A stretch of DNA of 64,000 bases, taken from positions 16,875,624 through 16,939,623 of the forward strand of contig JAKZAP010000004.1 of the NCBI GenBank assembly GCA_023053575.1, in the 5' to 3' direction. The position numbers were made by a program, and so were the translations under genes. Below, piece by piece: positions 22,549 through 33,170 of the stretch. The DNA is from Branchinecta lynchi (Eukaryota > Arthropoda > Branchiopoda > Anostraca > Branchinectidae). Within the stretch, counting starts at the first letter, position 1. Each line of letters starts with the position of its first letter. The notes below the pieces were generated by a model, which saw only the letters and a list, made by a program, of their open reading frames with translations, was not told the origin of the DNA and did not search any database.

Positions 22549-22847
22549 TCAAGCTTCCTCAGGCTCCTCCATATCTTCATCTGAACTACCAGAGAGATCT
22601 TCTTCGTCTGAAAGCTCCTCGTCCTCGCCTTCAAGATCGCTTCCAGATTCCGCACCAGATGCCTCTGCGTCTACTGCCTCGCCTTTCGTTTCAGTAGAAA
22701 CTGTGGTTTTGACGGTTCTGGAAGACAAATTACCGATTTCCATGGTGTTTCGAGATGGCGTTTGCGTCTTATTAATATTCCAGGGAAGGCCAATGTCCGC
22801 GGTCTCGCATCCAGATAGAACTGGGATAGCAACCATAAATAAAGACA
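22549..22847 (-). CDS. GTF3C5: GTF3C5 C-terminal exon, acidic tail
   Basis: The frame ends in a strongly acidic run (GSDLEGEDEELSDEEDLSGS) before TGA at 22551-22549. Animal TFIIIC63 proteins end in such an acidic tail, and this lies downstream of the main exon on the same strand. The exon's 5' border is unsure: CAG sites at 22850-22848 and 22823-22821 are possible. Both need one base from the previous exon, whereas the main exon leaves two. A small exon, not found, may therefore lie between, or the border lies elsewhere. Confidence 0.68.
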
Positions 22848-23009
22848 CTGGTTAAAGTTCGTACACAAACTCGGACATTATATTCCTAGCCCAATGTTGA
22901 GCTTTTGTTGGCTTCTATCATAATATCTTGTGTGTCAAAATCATTACCAGCCAGGATTTTAGGCACGAACCATTAAATTCCTACAGAGCAGGGCTACATA
23001 TGAGACCCA

Positions 23010-25015
23010 ATACGTCGTTCATAAAATTCCTTCCAGATTAGTTCTTTTTGGGCTGCTAGATCCGCTAGCATAAAGCAAACAATAACACGCCACTTCTTGA
23101 TGTGCGTTTATCCAGGGTTGTTTGGCTATTTTCAATTCATTTAGGCCTAGGCATTTTTTTAAACTGATTAATTGCCTCTGCCTCTATTTGTGCCTTATCA
23201 AACTCGGGTCTGCCACACTTCATCAAGTTTGTCAGGTCTAGCTTTCGTCCGACGTCACTGCTGATTGCTAGTTGACTTTTCCACGCGGCTAATCTGCGAC
23301 TCGGAATGAACCGAAAGCGTTATCACTTACTCCCCCTTCCTGGGGCGTCCCGAGCCTTTCTTCATTGGGGGGGGGGGGGACGCACCTGGTAAAATTGGCC
23401 GAATCGGTACCTGATTTTTACTGTATTTATTAAAAGAAAATTGTAAAAACACAGAGAGTAGCCTTCATGAAGCTACAACGTAAAAAGTCGCAGAGTATAT
23501 ACGAAAGAGAAAAATTGGCGCGTTTTCACGCTTTTCCGCTTCTGTTTTTTTTTCATGGATACACCGTCACTGGCCTTTTACCTTTGGAAGACCTTTCCAG
23601 TTTTGCCAACAGGACTTGAAATAATCGCAAAAAAAGGTGTTGCTGCATAGGGACAACGTCGCTAACGGCTGTGCCCATGATTAATTAAGGCGCCGCATAC
23701 GAAATTCTTTTAATCCCCCTTTTTTCTGGCAACATTTAACTACTTCCCATGCAAATTCTAGCTTTTAGCATAGTTCAAGCCTCCCAAAATTCTAAGCCTC
23801 AAACGCCAACTAAATGAGGCAACCTTTGCCTAACTAGTGAAGACTGCGAAATGCTCCGCAGGCGAAATTTTGTGGGGCTTGCGATTCCAAGATTACCTAT
23901 TCAACCCATAGATGTCTGGCAACGAAAGGGGCGATCCAGGGTAAAGTGGATACAAAGTAAATTTGTTCGGAATTTACAGCAAACAAAAGTAGGCTAGTTT
24001 TCACGTCAAGCGACGTGCTTACCTGAAGTACTGCAATCTTAAGACGTAAAAAAATGAACAGCAACCAGCTGAAGCTACCATAAATGGTAAAGAACGAGAG
24101 CTAGATAATGCCACTTAAACTTACCGAACTCAGTAACTGAGTTGAAGCAAATAATGAATTCCTACTAGCCTATACCAAAAAAACAACTAAAAAATAAGGA
24201 ACAGATCGTGAGGGGTATTACAACCGAATTTCGTAATGGAATGAAACTCTAGTTAGAGCCACCCAAAACAACTGAATTCGGCAAGTCTAGTAATAGAAAC
24301 GGACTATAGAAAAATCCAGTGAATTACCGTATTCGGTAACGAATCAGAACCTAATGAATCTCACCGAATTTATTTATGAAATTGACTGACCGAATGCGAC
24401 CGAATTACCGAATTCGGTAAAGAATGAGACCAATTAAACAGGTTAAATCACCGAATTTACGTAAGGACGGACCGAATGTGGCGAAACTGATGCGGACTAA
24501 ACAAAAGTTGGAGGAATTATCGAATTCGGTCACAAATCAGAACCAAATGAATCTGATTAATGACCGAATTATGGAATGGACTGACCGAATGCGATAGAAC
24601 AGATATGGGCTTGAGAAAAGTCCGGCGAATTACCGAATTCGCTAACGAATGAGACCAAATAAACATGTTAAATCACCGAATTTACGAAGGGACAGACCGA
24701 ATACGGTGAAATCGATGCGGAGTGAACAAACGTTGGATAAATTAGCAAAATCGATAAAGAAAGGGGAACCAATAAACAAGTCAAATCACTCAATTTCAAA
24801 ATGCAGGGACGAACGATTTTTATGAAAAGGGCATCGCGGCGAAAATTTGACCGAATGCCCAAAACGTAGGGGGGCGGTGCCCCCCCCCCCTCAGGAAGCC
24901 CCTGTCCCCTTCAGATAACTTATACCAAGATCTCACGTGTGACTGTTTTTGTTTCTCTAGCGCATCTGGCGGCAATTCGTCATTGATTTTTATGACGGGC
25001 GTACTACAGATGTAT
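23010..25015. mobile_element. interspersed repeat (two pieces) split by a 1.6 kb insertion
   Basis: The sequence 23010-23331 (CGTTTATCCAGGGTTGTTTG, TCGTCCGACGTCACTGC) and 24909-25015 (CAGATAACTTATACCAAGAT, AGCGCATCTGGCGG) form one continuous sequence at 55005-55435. The block 23332-24908 is therefore a later insertion. It begins CCTTCCTGGGGCGTCCC followed by a G run and ends with a C run and CTCAGGAAGCCCC, so its ends are roughly inverted. No gene is seen in the insertion. Confidence 0.75.
24205..24770. repeat. CCGAATT-rich degenerate tandem repeat
   Basis: Words ATTACCGAATTCGGTAA, AATCACCGAATTTACG and GACCGAATGCG recur about every 80-113 bp. Two alternating versions give a higher-order period near 220 bp. 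It lies inside the insertion at 23332-24908. Confidence 0.75.
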
Positions 25016-25134
25016 GGAAGAGTAGAGATTGTTCGAAGGAGAGTCAGATCATTTTTATAGGTACGGTCGGGATCTCGCTGAAGCGTTTCGTCGTGTTTTA
25101 TTCAATCAACCCCTCATAGCAATCAATAACTTAC

Positions 25135-26360
25135 TCGACAATCAGCAGGCGAATCTCATCATCAAACTTTGGCGGAAGCCATCCATATTTCTCTGTACAC
25201 TCCGCTGTTGGGCGGACGGATCGGATCTTTTCCTGAGCTTCGGCTATCTGAATATGCCTAAGCTGATATAGCATTTGTCTTCCAGGCGGAATAATACCAG
25301 GCTTGATCAGGAAATAGTCTTCGGATACATTTACTGGAACCGGAGCTTTCCTCCTATGTTGTTTTCTCTGGCGGTCTAGTGTGATTGTATTTGCACCTGA
25401 ACGCTTGACGTCGAAAGTTTGAGCAGTGCCAACGCGCAGGCCTTGCCGGAGCCTGTAGTCTATAATCTGGTCAATGCGAGCAGAAGGCTCTTTGACAGGG
25501 TCGTACCCAAAGCGAACCCAGAGGGTCCGCCACGGCCCAGTCTGGAAATAATACGCAACCACTGGAAGGATATATTTCAGCTTTTCTGCGGGGATTCTTT
25601 CCAGCGTATGCATTAACTCGGTTTTAGACCAGATCGGTTTTTCGCTGAATTTCTGTTTAACCATGTCTATCTCTTCTTGAGAGACTACTTTCACTGAGAG
25701 TTTCTTCGCTGCTAACAAAATTGGCTTCGTCGGGACTTGATCACAGAAACCGCGAAAGATGGTGTGATTGGAACGCCTCGCCCTTGTTCGCGAGATGTAG
25801 TTGTTGTCCACCCGGATTACAGTTTTCCCTTGGAAGTCCTGCGGAACGTCAATTCTGGAGAAGTTTATAGGAGGCACAAAAAGTGGCACATCGACTTTTA
25901 GAAAATCTGTCTCTTCGACTTGCCGAGGGTGGATGTTGTCGAGAACATCTACGAAAGACCCGTCACTGTTTCTCACTACAGGTAAAAATTGAAAGTCACA
26001 CATGGACCTCAAATGGTAAGTCACACCCACTATCCCAAGAACTTCTACAATGAAGGAATCCGGGGGCCTCACTTGTCCAGGCTGTACCTTTTTCCTTTTT
26101 CTGACAACTCGCACTAGTAAGTCATTGGTTTTCGATCTATCCAAGTTAACAGCTTTTGAAAAGGAGTCTTCTGGCCGAAAACGGACCTCAAGTCTTCTAT
26201 TTCGCGCGTTTGCAAGGTCTAAAGACTTTTGTCCCCCAAGCATAGCCATGAGCTTGTCCGTTCTGTCTTCACCCAATATAACGGGTACTTCCACACTAAC
26301 GAATCCTTTGCTCAAAATGACTTGCTTTGTACGCGTTTTCACTTCAGCCTGCTCCCCCAT
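25135..26360 (-). CDS. GTF3C5: general transcription factor 3C polypeptide 5 (TFIIIC63/tau95)
   Basis: This TFIIIC subunit pairs with GTF3C6 and helps bind the A box of tRNA-type promoters for RNA polymerase III. The exon encodes 408 residues from ATG at 26360; an acceptor TTTTTTTAG lies 26 bases upstream, so a 5' UTR exon exists. The N-terminal barrel region holds LEVRFRPED (residues 57-65) and LLVRVVRKRKK (81-91). It is followed by VEVLGIVGVTYHLRSMCDFQ (105-124) and VPLFVPPINFSRIDVP (158-173). The DNA-binding part holds KPIWSKTELM (241-250), AYYFQTGPWRTLWVRFGYDP (269-288), PPGRQMLYQL, and CTEKYGWLPPKFDDEIR near the end. These match the human protein in order. The exon ends GTCGA|GTAAGT with two spare bases. 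Such a long uninterrupted exon suggests intron loss. The gene lies antisense inside the STYXL1-like intron. Confidence 0.95.
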
Positions 26361-26523
26361 CGTTGACAGTAAAGCCTGGTCTGAATCTAAAAAAAAGTGA
26401 ATCAATCAGAAATTTCCTGTTATGTCAATGACTTTTCGTGACTCTCAGATTCCAGCTAGATTTCTTAATTTCTGCACACCCTCAGGCATACTAAGAATAC
26501 CAAGTCAGTCTACCACAAGTCCA

Positions 26524-26676
26524 CAAACCCCTGAATTTTGGAATACCCTGTGCCAAATGCTTAGTACCCTAACCCAGTGAAATATTAATGGTTTGAATGA
26601 AGTTTAGAAATCAACCAATCGGAGTAGGTCAGAGTTACGGTACCCAGCGTTGTGTCCGAAAATCCGGAATATGTGG
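26524..26676 (-). mobile_element. MITE copy related to 38683-38982
   Basis: It starts AAACCCCTGAATTTTGGAAT and has TGCCAAATGC, and its middle holds AAATCAACCAATCGGAGTAG. The element at 38683-38982 has the same ends and the inverse of this middle. It is shorter and diverged. Confidence 0.6.
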
Positions 26677-26992
26677 TAGACAATACGAAGTCACGTGTGC
26701 CTATACCCTAACCACTACAGTGGTTATAGGCCTACCGAGATAACCATGGGTTTTTGAATAGGTCAAGGTCTAATGCACTAGACATATTGGAAGATCCGTC
26801 ATTGGGTATAATAAGTCTAGCAAACAATAACTGAAACAATAACGAATGTCTAACGTGTCACAGTAAATTTTTCTTCGTCTGAACATCACTACAAACTGCT
26901 GCACACAACATTTTGCCAAGTCTGCACAGTGAGAACCTATTTCTCTGACAAAGTAGTATGCACGATTTTTATATAACATATGAGTTTTACAG

Positions 26993-27112
26993 GGCGCTGT
27001 GGCGTTTATCCGAAAAGCAAGATCAGATGATGGAGCAGTGTTGGTTCTTGGTGATCAGGGTGTCAACAGAAGTGCAACAGTTGTCATGGCTTATCTCATG
27101 AGTGCCAAGCAG
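26993..27112 (+). CDS. STYXL1: STYXL1-like, DSP signature exon with lost catalytic Cys
   Basis: Forty codons run in phase 0 between TTTTACAG and CAG|GTAAGA. The P-loop reads VLVLGDQGVNRSATVVMAYL. In active DSPs the segment is HCxxGxxRS; here His-Cys is Leu-Gly, while Gly and Arg-Ser are kept. Human MK-STYX has FSTQGISRS, with Ser for Cys. Loss of the nucleophile by a different substitution supports a conserved non-catalytic role. The exon is separated from the previous one by a 16.8 kb intron that hosts GTF3C5. Confidence 0.92.
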
Positions 27113-27146
27113 GTAAGAAGGAATACAGGCTAAAGTTTGTAATTTC

Positions 27147-27793
27147 TTAAAGGTTAACATAATAGGGCTAAGATACGACAGTTTGATTACCCATCACATG
27201 TTTACTTAATTAGGCTAGAAGAACCGGCAAAAACGCATTACTTCGTTACTTTGTTATCCACGATTCTTGAATTTTAGCTGACGTAATTTCTCTTCCGTAA
27301 CTGTTGTACCTCTATACGGACGTAGCTCTATCTTTGAAATGTTAAGAAACTACATGGCACACAATTGCCGTAATAACAAGTCATGGCGGACTTGTATTCT
27401 TCAAGCCAGGAAGATGAAAGTAACATGGGAAGTGAAAGTGACCAGGAAGAACTTGGCATTCGCCATGAAAGAAGAACATGACCAGTTGAAAGCTCGAACT
27501 TGCTAATCAACTTGGTGGAATGGTGGCCAAATCCTCTGTTGACTATGTCCTTCTACAAAGTAAACCTATTCGGGGTAGCACGGAACAGAGGGCTATCTTC
27601 GGATGTGATTCTGCAATCTGGAATCGAACATTTCAAAATCATCGCTTAGCCATTTAGACACACGCTTTTGAAGACATTCAAATTTTACGCGACTCTCCGT
27701 AAAGTTATTTGTCGTGCAACCAGCGGAGATTCCAAACATCACTACTAGACTATAAATAAGCTGGCTTTGCAGTTAAACTTTAAGTTTCCAAGG
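27147..27793. mobile_element. MITE-like element, TIR TTAAAGTTTAACTG family, longer copy
   Basis: It begins TTAAAGGTTAACATAATAGG and ends CAGTTAAACTTTAAG. The first 170 bp (ACAGTTTGATTACCCATCAC) match the copies at 1073 and 48268. It fills most of the last STYXL1 intron. Confidence 0.6.
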
Positions 27794-27870
27794 ACTAGGT
27801 CCGCTACCTAAGTGCCTGTGATGTGTGACGCATTTCACTGGAGAGTGCCTGACAATTTATTTCCTTGCAG

Positions 27871-28011
27871 GCTTGCTTGGAGGATGTATTTTACTACGTC
27901 CGAGGCTTGAAGTCAGCAACTCAGCCTAACCAAACACATCTGACTATTCTGTCTACGTTAGAACAGGACATTTTCGGCAAGAGGATTACTCAGACTGAAG
28001 ATCTATGGTGA
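27871..28011 (+). CDS. STYXL1: STYXL1-like, last coding exon
   Basis: The acceptor TTCCTTGCAG leads into 46 codons and TGA at 28009-28011. ACLEDVFYYVRGLKSATQPN is the DSP helix that follows the signature ('ALxxVRxxRxxxxPN'). LSTLEQDIFGKRITQTEDLW aligns with the human C-terminus [20 protein letters not shown]. The usual RP-x-x-x-PN is altered to KSATQPN. No clear AATAAA is found just downstream. Confidence 0.92.
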   Translation, partial: ACLEDVFYYVRGLKSATQPNQTHLTILSTLEQDIFGKRITQTEDLW

Positions 28012-28099
28012 CAAAAACTTTTTTTTGTTCTTCTGATGTTTTTTTTTAAACATGTACTGCTCTTCCAAAAGTATGTTCACACTGGCTACACTACCCACC

Positions 28100-29624
28100 A
28101 TTGACACCAGTGCTGGGACAAGTACTTCAAATTTATACTAAATATTAAGTACTGTATCAAGTACTTCAGAATTTTGTACTTAAGTATCAAGTACTAAGTA
28201 CATGACAACAAATGTACTCAAGTAGTACTTGAGTTTTAAGTACACAACTTGTACTTAAGTAATACTTCGTATTACTGAAGTACCAGTCCAGTCATATAAT
28301 ATAATAGAACATAAATTAAATGTTTATTTATGTCATTTAGCAGTCATAGAACTCATCTTCCGGTGCCGGTACTGGGAATTTGCTTTGGTCACTGCATTCT
28401 AGGTTGCTGTACCTACCTCCGACTCCCCGCACCGAGGCCAAATCGGACTGAGGCCTAGGCTGGGTCATCTAGGACATATTACACTCATACCTTCCAATTG
28501 CTCGACTCATTCAATCCTTAGAAGTGTGATAGAGTTTCCGGCAACCTCCCCCAACAACCGAATACTATTCAGACTAGGACTCATGAACGGGCTCCACTCG
28601 TTTGATCCCTAGGCGTGACGAAACATTTCTGGGCCCCCCTGGTTCCAACTCCCCAACTGTGGCCCAGTCGGGTTTGAACCAACTAGGGCATCTACTCATG
28701 TCACCAGTCACCAAGGATCCGGCCGTGACTTAAAAAAGATCATCTTGGGCATGTGAACTCTATACCTTCGACATTTCATCCCAATCTATCCACTCGTTTG
28801 ATCTCTACTAGTGACACACAATTTCCGGGACCGCCACCAACTCCTCCCACCGTGGCCGAATCCGGTTCGTATACATAATCTAGGGCACATTCTCTTACCA
28901 AGCAGCAGATTTCACTCAGATCTGAGCATTAACTTTAAAATTTCGGCGTGTCACACAATTACCGGGACGCCCTTTCAACTCCCCCCACCAGGACCGAATC
29001 CGGTTCGGACACTAAACGGATCCTCTAGGGCATCTGCTCCTAACACCAATCAAGTTTCACGCGAATCGGATCACGTGTTCGCAACTTGCGCACGCCACAA
29101 TATCTCGGAGTTCCCCCCCCCCACACCGATGGTCGGATCCGGGAAAGGAAGGTTTCCTAGACCACTGTGCTCGGCCATTTATATGTGTGCCAAGTTTGAT
29201 CGTCCTAGCTTATCTGGAAGTGCAATGCCCGATCTAAAAGTTGCAAGCCTAGCAACGAACGACAGACAGGGTGATCGCTATTATGGCACTGGAGCCGAAG
29301 GGTGCAGGTGCCAAAAACATTTCTTGTAGCTTAAACTATCAGATTGAACTGATTCAATTTGAATGGTTTGCCAACTACTGAATTCCCTTTTTTGTTGAAT
29401 CCTATTTACTTTTCTAAAAAAAAATCGGATGTTGTCTAAGCAAAATGTACTTGAGGCAGTGCTTGAAGCATTTACTGGGACTTGAAGATTTCAAGTAAGT
29501 ATCAAATAACAATTACTCCATGAAAGTTGTACTTAAGTTAAACCCAAGTATGGTACATTGATTTTGTACCTAAGTGATACTTGAAGTACAAGTAACTGAA
29601 GTACTTCCCAGCACTGACTGACAT
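28100..29624. mobile_element. hAT-like element with CAGTGCTGGGA ends
   Basis: It begins CAGTGCTGGGACAAGTACTT (28108) and ends AAGTACTTCCCAGCACTG (29616). The flanks ATTGACAC and ACTGACAT agree at 6 of 8 positions, a decayed 8 bp duplication. Sub-terminal regions are dense in AAGTACTT words. The middle (28340-29330) is a copy of the CCAACTCCCCC repeat block and not transposase. Confidence 0.8.
28340..29330. repeat. CCAACTCCCCC repeat block, second copy
   Basis: Units of about 150 bp have CCAACTCCTCCCACCGTGGC-like stretches, a CCGAATCCGG site and CACACAATTTCCGGGAC. The block ends GAACGACAGACAGGGTGATC. This matches 12940-13905. The 172-codon open stretch at 28811-29329 is a by-product of this composition. 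Confidence 0.7.
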
Positions 29625-30525
29625 TACATATTTTTGCCACAATCTCTTGGAACAGATGCTTTCTACCAACTTCTTCATATTGAAGTTTCATTCCAGAGGA
29701 ACCCAGAATGGGTCATGAGACAGGTACTGTTTCGCTGCTAATATTTCCTAGATTAAAAGAAGTGTATGGCGATCTATAAAGTAAAAATGACTAAGCATGA
29801 TGCTGAAACACACAAACATAATCAATTCAGTTAGAGTATTCCACAGAGAGTTCCTGAAACAAGAGTGAAACAGCTGAAACTTTCACTGTACTATTTGCTG
29901 TCTATATTTTTCTTCCTTTTCACGGCCAAATAGATTCCTCTTGTCAGTATCTTACCAATAGTGCGTGTTTGCTCAAATACAAGGTAGCACTACATGTACA
30001 TGTTCCGCACCTTCTGTTCCCTCAAGAGCAGAAAAAAAAATTCCACACATTTTTTAGCTATACAATTGTAATCTCAACTGAATGGTTTATTTAAAATTGT
30101 GAAAATTAGAAGAGTCCATAAGTAAAATCAAGCACTAAATAAAGTAACCGAACTTCTTTTGAAAAAACTACGTGCACAGAGAAAAGCTTTTTTTTTAAGA
30201 AAAAAAATATATATATCCACTATATTTTGTCGTCTTTAGTGTCACTATATACATGTCACGATAGGACACCATGGTTCACTGACATTCTGCAACGGCTAAG
30301 CGATGGACTGTAATGTACATCTCCGAATTTAGCATGGAAGTAAGGTATTCCAAAAAATATTACAACACATGTGAGTGAGGAAGAGTCATAAATTTTGACC
30401 TCAAACCACAGCTGAAAGGTAGGAGAATCTCCAGTTTTTGTATGGCTTAGGATCTGAAAATGAATCGAATGGTGAGCTAAATCACTGGCCAGAAAGCACA
30501 GAAGAGTCACAGCCTCCACAGATTC
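29625..30525. other. no feature recognised
   Basis: This is intergenic DNA downstream of STYXL1. There are AT-rich stretches near 30190-30220 and no exon or terminal repeat pair. Confidence 0.45.
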
Positions 30526-30528
30526 TCA

Positions 30529-30828
30529 AATTTTGGGCACAGTGCTATAATATTAGGGCATGCCACAGTGTGTGATTACCAGTGGATATACATTAGGCAC
30601 CATAGGGACACAGTGCCCACACGCTTATTGTCACTTCACAACCTATTCTGACTTGGGTCAGAATAGGTTGATTTGCAAATGGGAATGAAAATTAGTTTTG
30701 GAAACTGATTCTTTTTTTTTTTTGGAGGGGGGGGGGGGGCCATTGCTCCCAGGCTCGGTGTACAACATATGAGTGTTAGCCTATTGCTCATGCATCACCT
30801 ATGACTCTGGGGCACTGTGCCCAAAAAT
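30529..30828. mobile_element. MITE with TTTTGGGCACAGTGC ends
   Basis: The left TTTTGGGCACAGTGC (30533) is matched by the inverse GCACTGTGCCCAAAAA at the right (30812-30827). The interior holds a perfect 11 bp hairpin CCTATTCTGAC/GTCAGAATAGG at 30642-30668 and long T and G runs near 30710-30740. It is non-coding. Confidence 0.7.
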
Positions 30829-30829
30829 T

Positions 30830-31670
30830 CAGGGTTTGTGTATGACTTCTGCAGAGAGCTAACATTGCCTGTACCTACAGTAGCCTAGAATCAGCTGTGC
30901 TTCATTCTTTGCCCCAAGTCTGTTTAACTTTAAGTGGAAAAGACAAGGCCTAGACCATAAGATTCAGATACATGCTCAAAGAAGGATACCAACCCTGTAT
31001 TGGGATAGCCTAACCAACAATACAAACCAAGAGTTTTCTTTCATTCACTTTCATCACATTATGGGGGAAAAACATAAGGCCTTTTTCTGCAGCACAATTG
31101 TGGGGGCCACACACTTCAGAGTGTTTGTCTGGGAAACAAGGCTTCACACAGTTAAGGATCAAGCCAAAAGTTTGCAATGCTTTTCTGTCTGATTTCTGTG
31201 GTAATTTCGAAAGTCTGAGAACAAGATGAAATCCAGATATAAATTCCGATAAATTCTGAGCAAAAAGGATCCTCAGTTTTATTTCAATATACTTGATAAA
31301 GTAGTTAATTTCATAATTTAGACTTTATTTTTGCTGCTAAATTGAATTTCAAACCAATAAGCCCAAATGATCCACCAAATCAATAATCAGCAAAAGAGCC
31401 ACACAAATATTTTTGGTTGCAGATACATGGTTGAGGGCCAAATAAAGGATTGTGGAAAGAATTTGCCGTGTTTTTGTCACCTATCTACCAAGGCCTTGGT
31501 AATTTTCTCATTTTGTCCACCAAGGTGGGCACCTTTGGTGGGCACATTTTGTACCGAAAATAATTATTTTCACAATGTTTCATGGATGAAGACGGGGTGG
31601 CATTTGTGGAAAGACATTTTAGCACCACTCTGTAGCGCAAAGTACCCTAACGAAAGAACTCCACCATCCT
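30830..31670. other. no gene recognised; possible LINE 5' UTR at the end
   Basis: No exon is recognised. The last part may be the 5' untranslated region of the retrotransposon that starts coding at 31678. Confidence 0.4.
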
Positions 31671-31677
31671 TGATATT

Positions 31678-32940
31678 ATGACGACGAAACAATACTGCCC
31701 CGAATGTAACGCGATCGTTACTACTAACTCGGTGAAATGCTCCGGTTGTTCTTCGTGGTTCCATGCTGGAATTAACCGTTGTGCGGGGGTAGACTTCAGC
31801 AAAGTGCCTCACGGTTGGAAATGCTTAAATTGCCAATCGAATGTCTCGCCCCAGTCCCTTCTCCACAGTTTAGAAACAAATGACTGCTGTGCCTATCCCA
31901 GTGCCTTACTGAAGCAAGATATTACCCCTCCCGCTAATAGGACCAGAACACTTACTACCGGGGAAATTGTTTCAAGTCCTGCGGTTAACTTGTGAAAGAT
32001 TTAGCGTAGATTCCCTGAGCAACATTAATCTGGTAGATTCCCTTAAATCATCAAGTTCAGATGAATTTGACAAATTCTCAACGCTGCCCGAAAAACCCTT
32101 TGCGATCCTTTACCGTGTATTAATTGCGACAAATTAACAAAAGGAATTGCAGTGCTAGAGCCCAATGAGGCGAAATTTCTCTCTGAAATTGCCTCACTTA
32201 AAAGTGAATTCGCATCACGCGTCCCGGCCAACCGTACTGAACAAATACCTCCCCTGCTACATGCTAGTACACAGACGGAAGAAACTGTCAATCGGAATAT
32301 AGAGTGTCACGTGATGAACTGGAATCTGATCCGCAACTGCGGTTTTCACCTGACATTCGAGGAAACGATGACTTGTCAGATAGTGACGACGAGATATGTA
32401 TTGTGGTTGAAAAATTAGCCACTAAACGGAAAGCACTGCCGCTGGTTCCAGAAAGGGAGCTGCAAGTGGGGTGATGATTGCAAGTTTCTTCATGATGAAG
32501 CAGCAAAAAACACTGCCCCGACAAAACTTGGTGTCCCCTGCAAATTCTACAAAGCGGGTTTATGCAAAAACGGAAGACAGTGTAAGTTCGTCCATGAAGT
32601 GATAGAGCATGATAACCGTTTACAGCCAAACAACAACGTGTGCCGGAAATTCCTTGCAGAGATGTGCCGTATTGCTAACTGTAGATGCTCACATTTGTGT
32701 AAATATTATTTGACGAACTGTGTGTACGAAAAAACAGTGTAAATTTGTTCATCTCCGTGTGTGCCCATTATTTGCTAGTGGGAGATGCTTTGGCTGTGAC
32801 ATGGCCCACATTCAGATTCCTGAAAATTTCTGGAGTGGTAAAACAGCTAAACAACTCCCGCTGGATCGTCTTACCCTTTTTTTATTCTGGGAGAAAGTCA
32901 GAGATCGAGAATCCCACCACGACAGTTCCTACATCTGAGG
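31678..32940 (+). pseudogene. LINE ORF1 with PHD finger and CCCH zinc fingers, frameshifted
   Basis: ATG at 31678 opens a frame with a PHD-type finger: CPEC, then CSGC, SSWFH, a further Cys and GWKCLNC, fitting C4HC3. After a stop at about 31993, the linker 32152-32330 has a helical stretch (EAKFLSEIASLKSEF). From 32437 a series of CCCH fingers follows: CRWFQKGSCKWGDDCKFLH, CKFYKAGLCKNGRQCKFVH (each C-x7-C-x5-C-x3-H), CRKFLAEMC..CSH, CKYYLTNC..CKFVH and CPLFASGRCFGCDMAH. A Pro-rich tail ends near 33060. Stops and frame changes (about 31993, 32430, 32735) show it is dead. ORF1 proteins of non-LTR elements bind the element RNA; PHD fingers occur in some CR1/L2-type ORF1s. Confidence 0.75.
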
Positions 32941-33170
32941 AGCATATTAGACCGCTACCACCTACCGCTGCCCCGCCCAGTTTACTTCGTTATACACACC
33001 GACAAACAACACTCCCGCTACACCCTCCCCAATCCAGCAGCTGCATGGAAACGGCAGTTTAGGAAGCCCACTAGCTGTCTTTGGGACTTTTCTCCTTTTC
33101 ATCTCACTAAAAAAATTCCATCCTCTGTCAGATTGTAACTCATCTTCTGACCCAGTTCCTTCTGAAACAA

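Noticed and set aside
26050..26400. 116-codon open stretch (+) within GTF3C5
   Set aside because: It is the antisense shadow of the GTF3C5 exon, which has strong family similarity.
28811..29329. 172-codon open stretch (+), one of the longer ones in the window
   Set aside because: It lies entirely in the C-rich repeat block. The peptide is repetitive (PPPxPNPVR units), has no domain and follows the repeat period.
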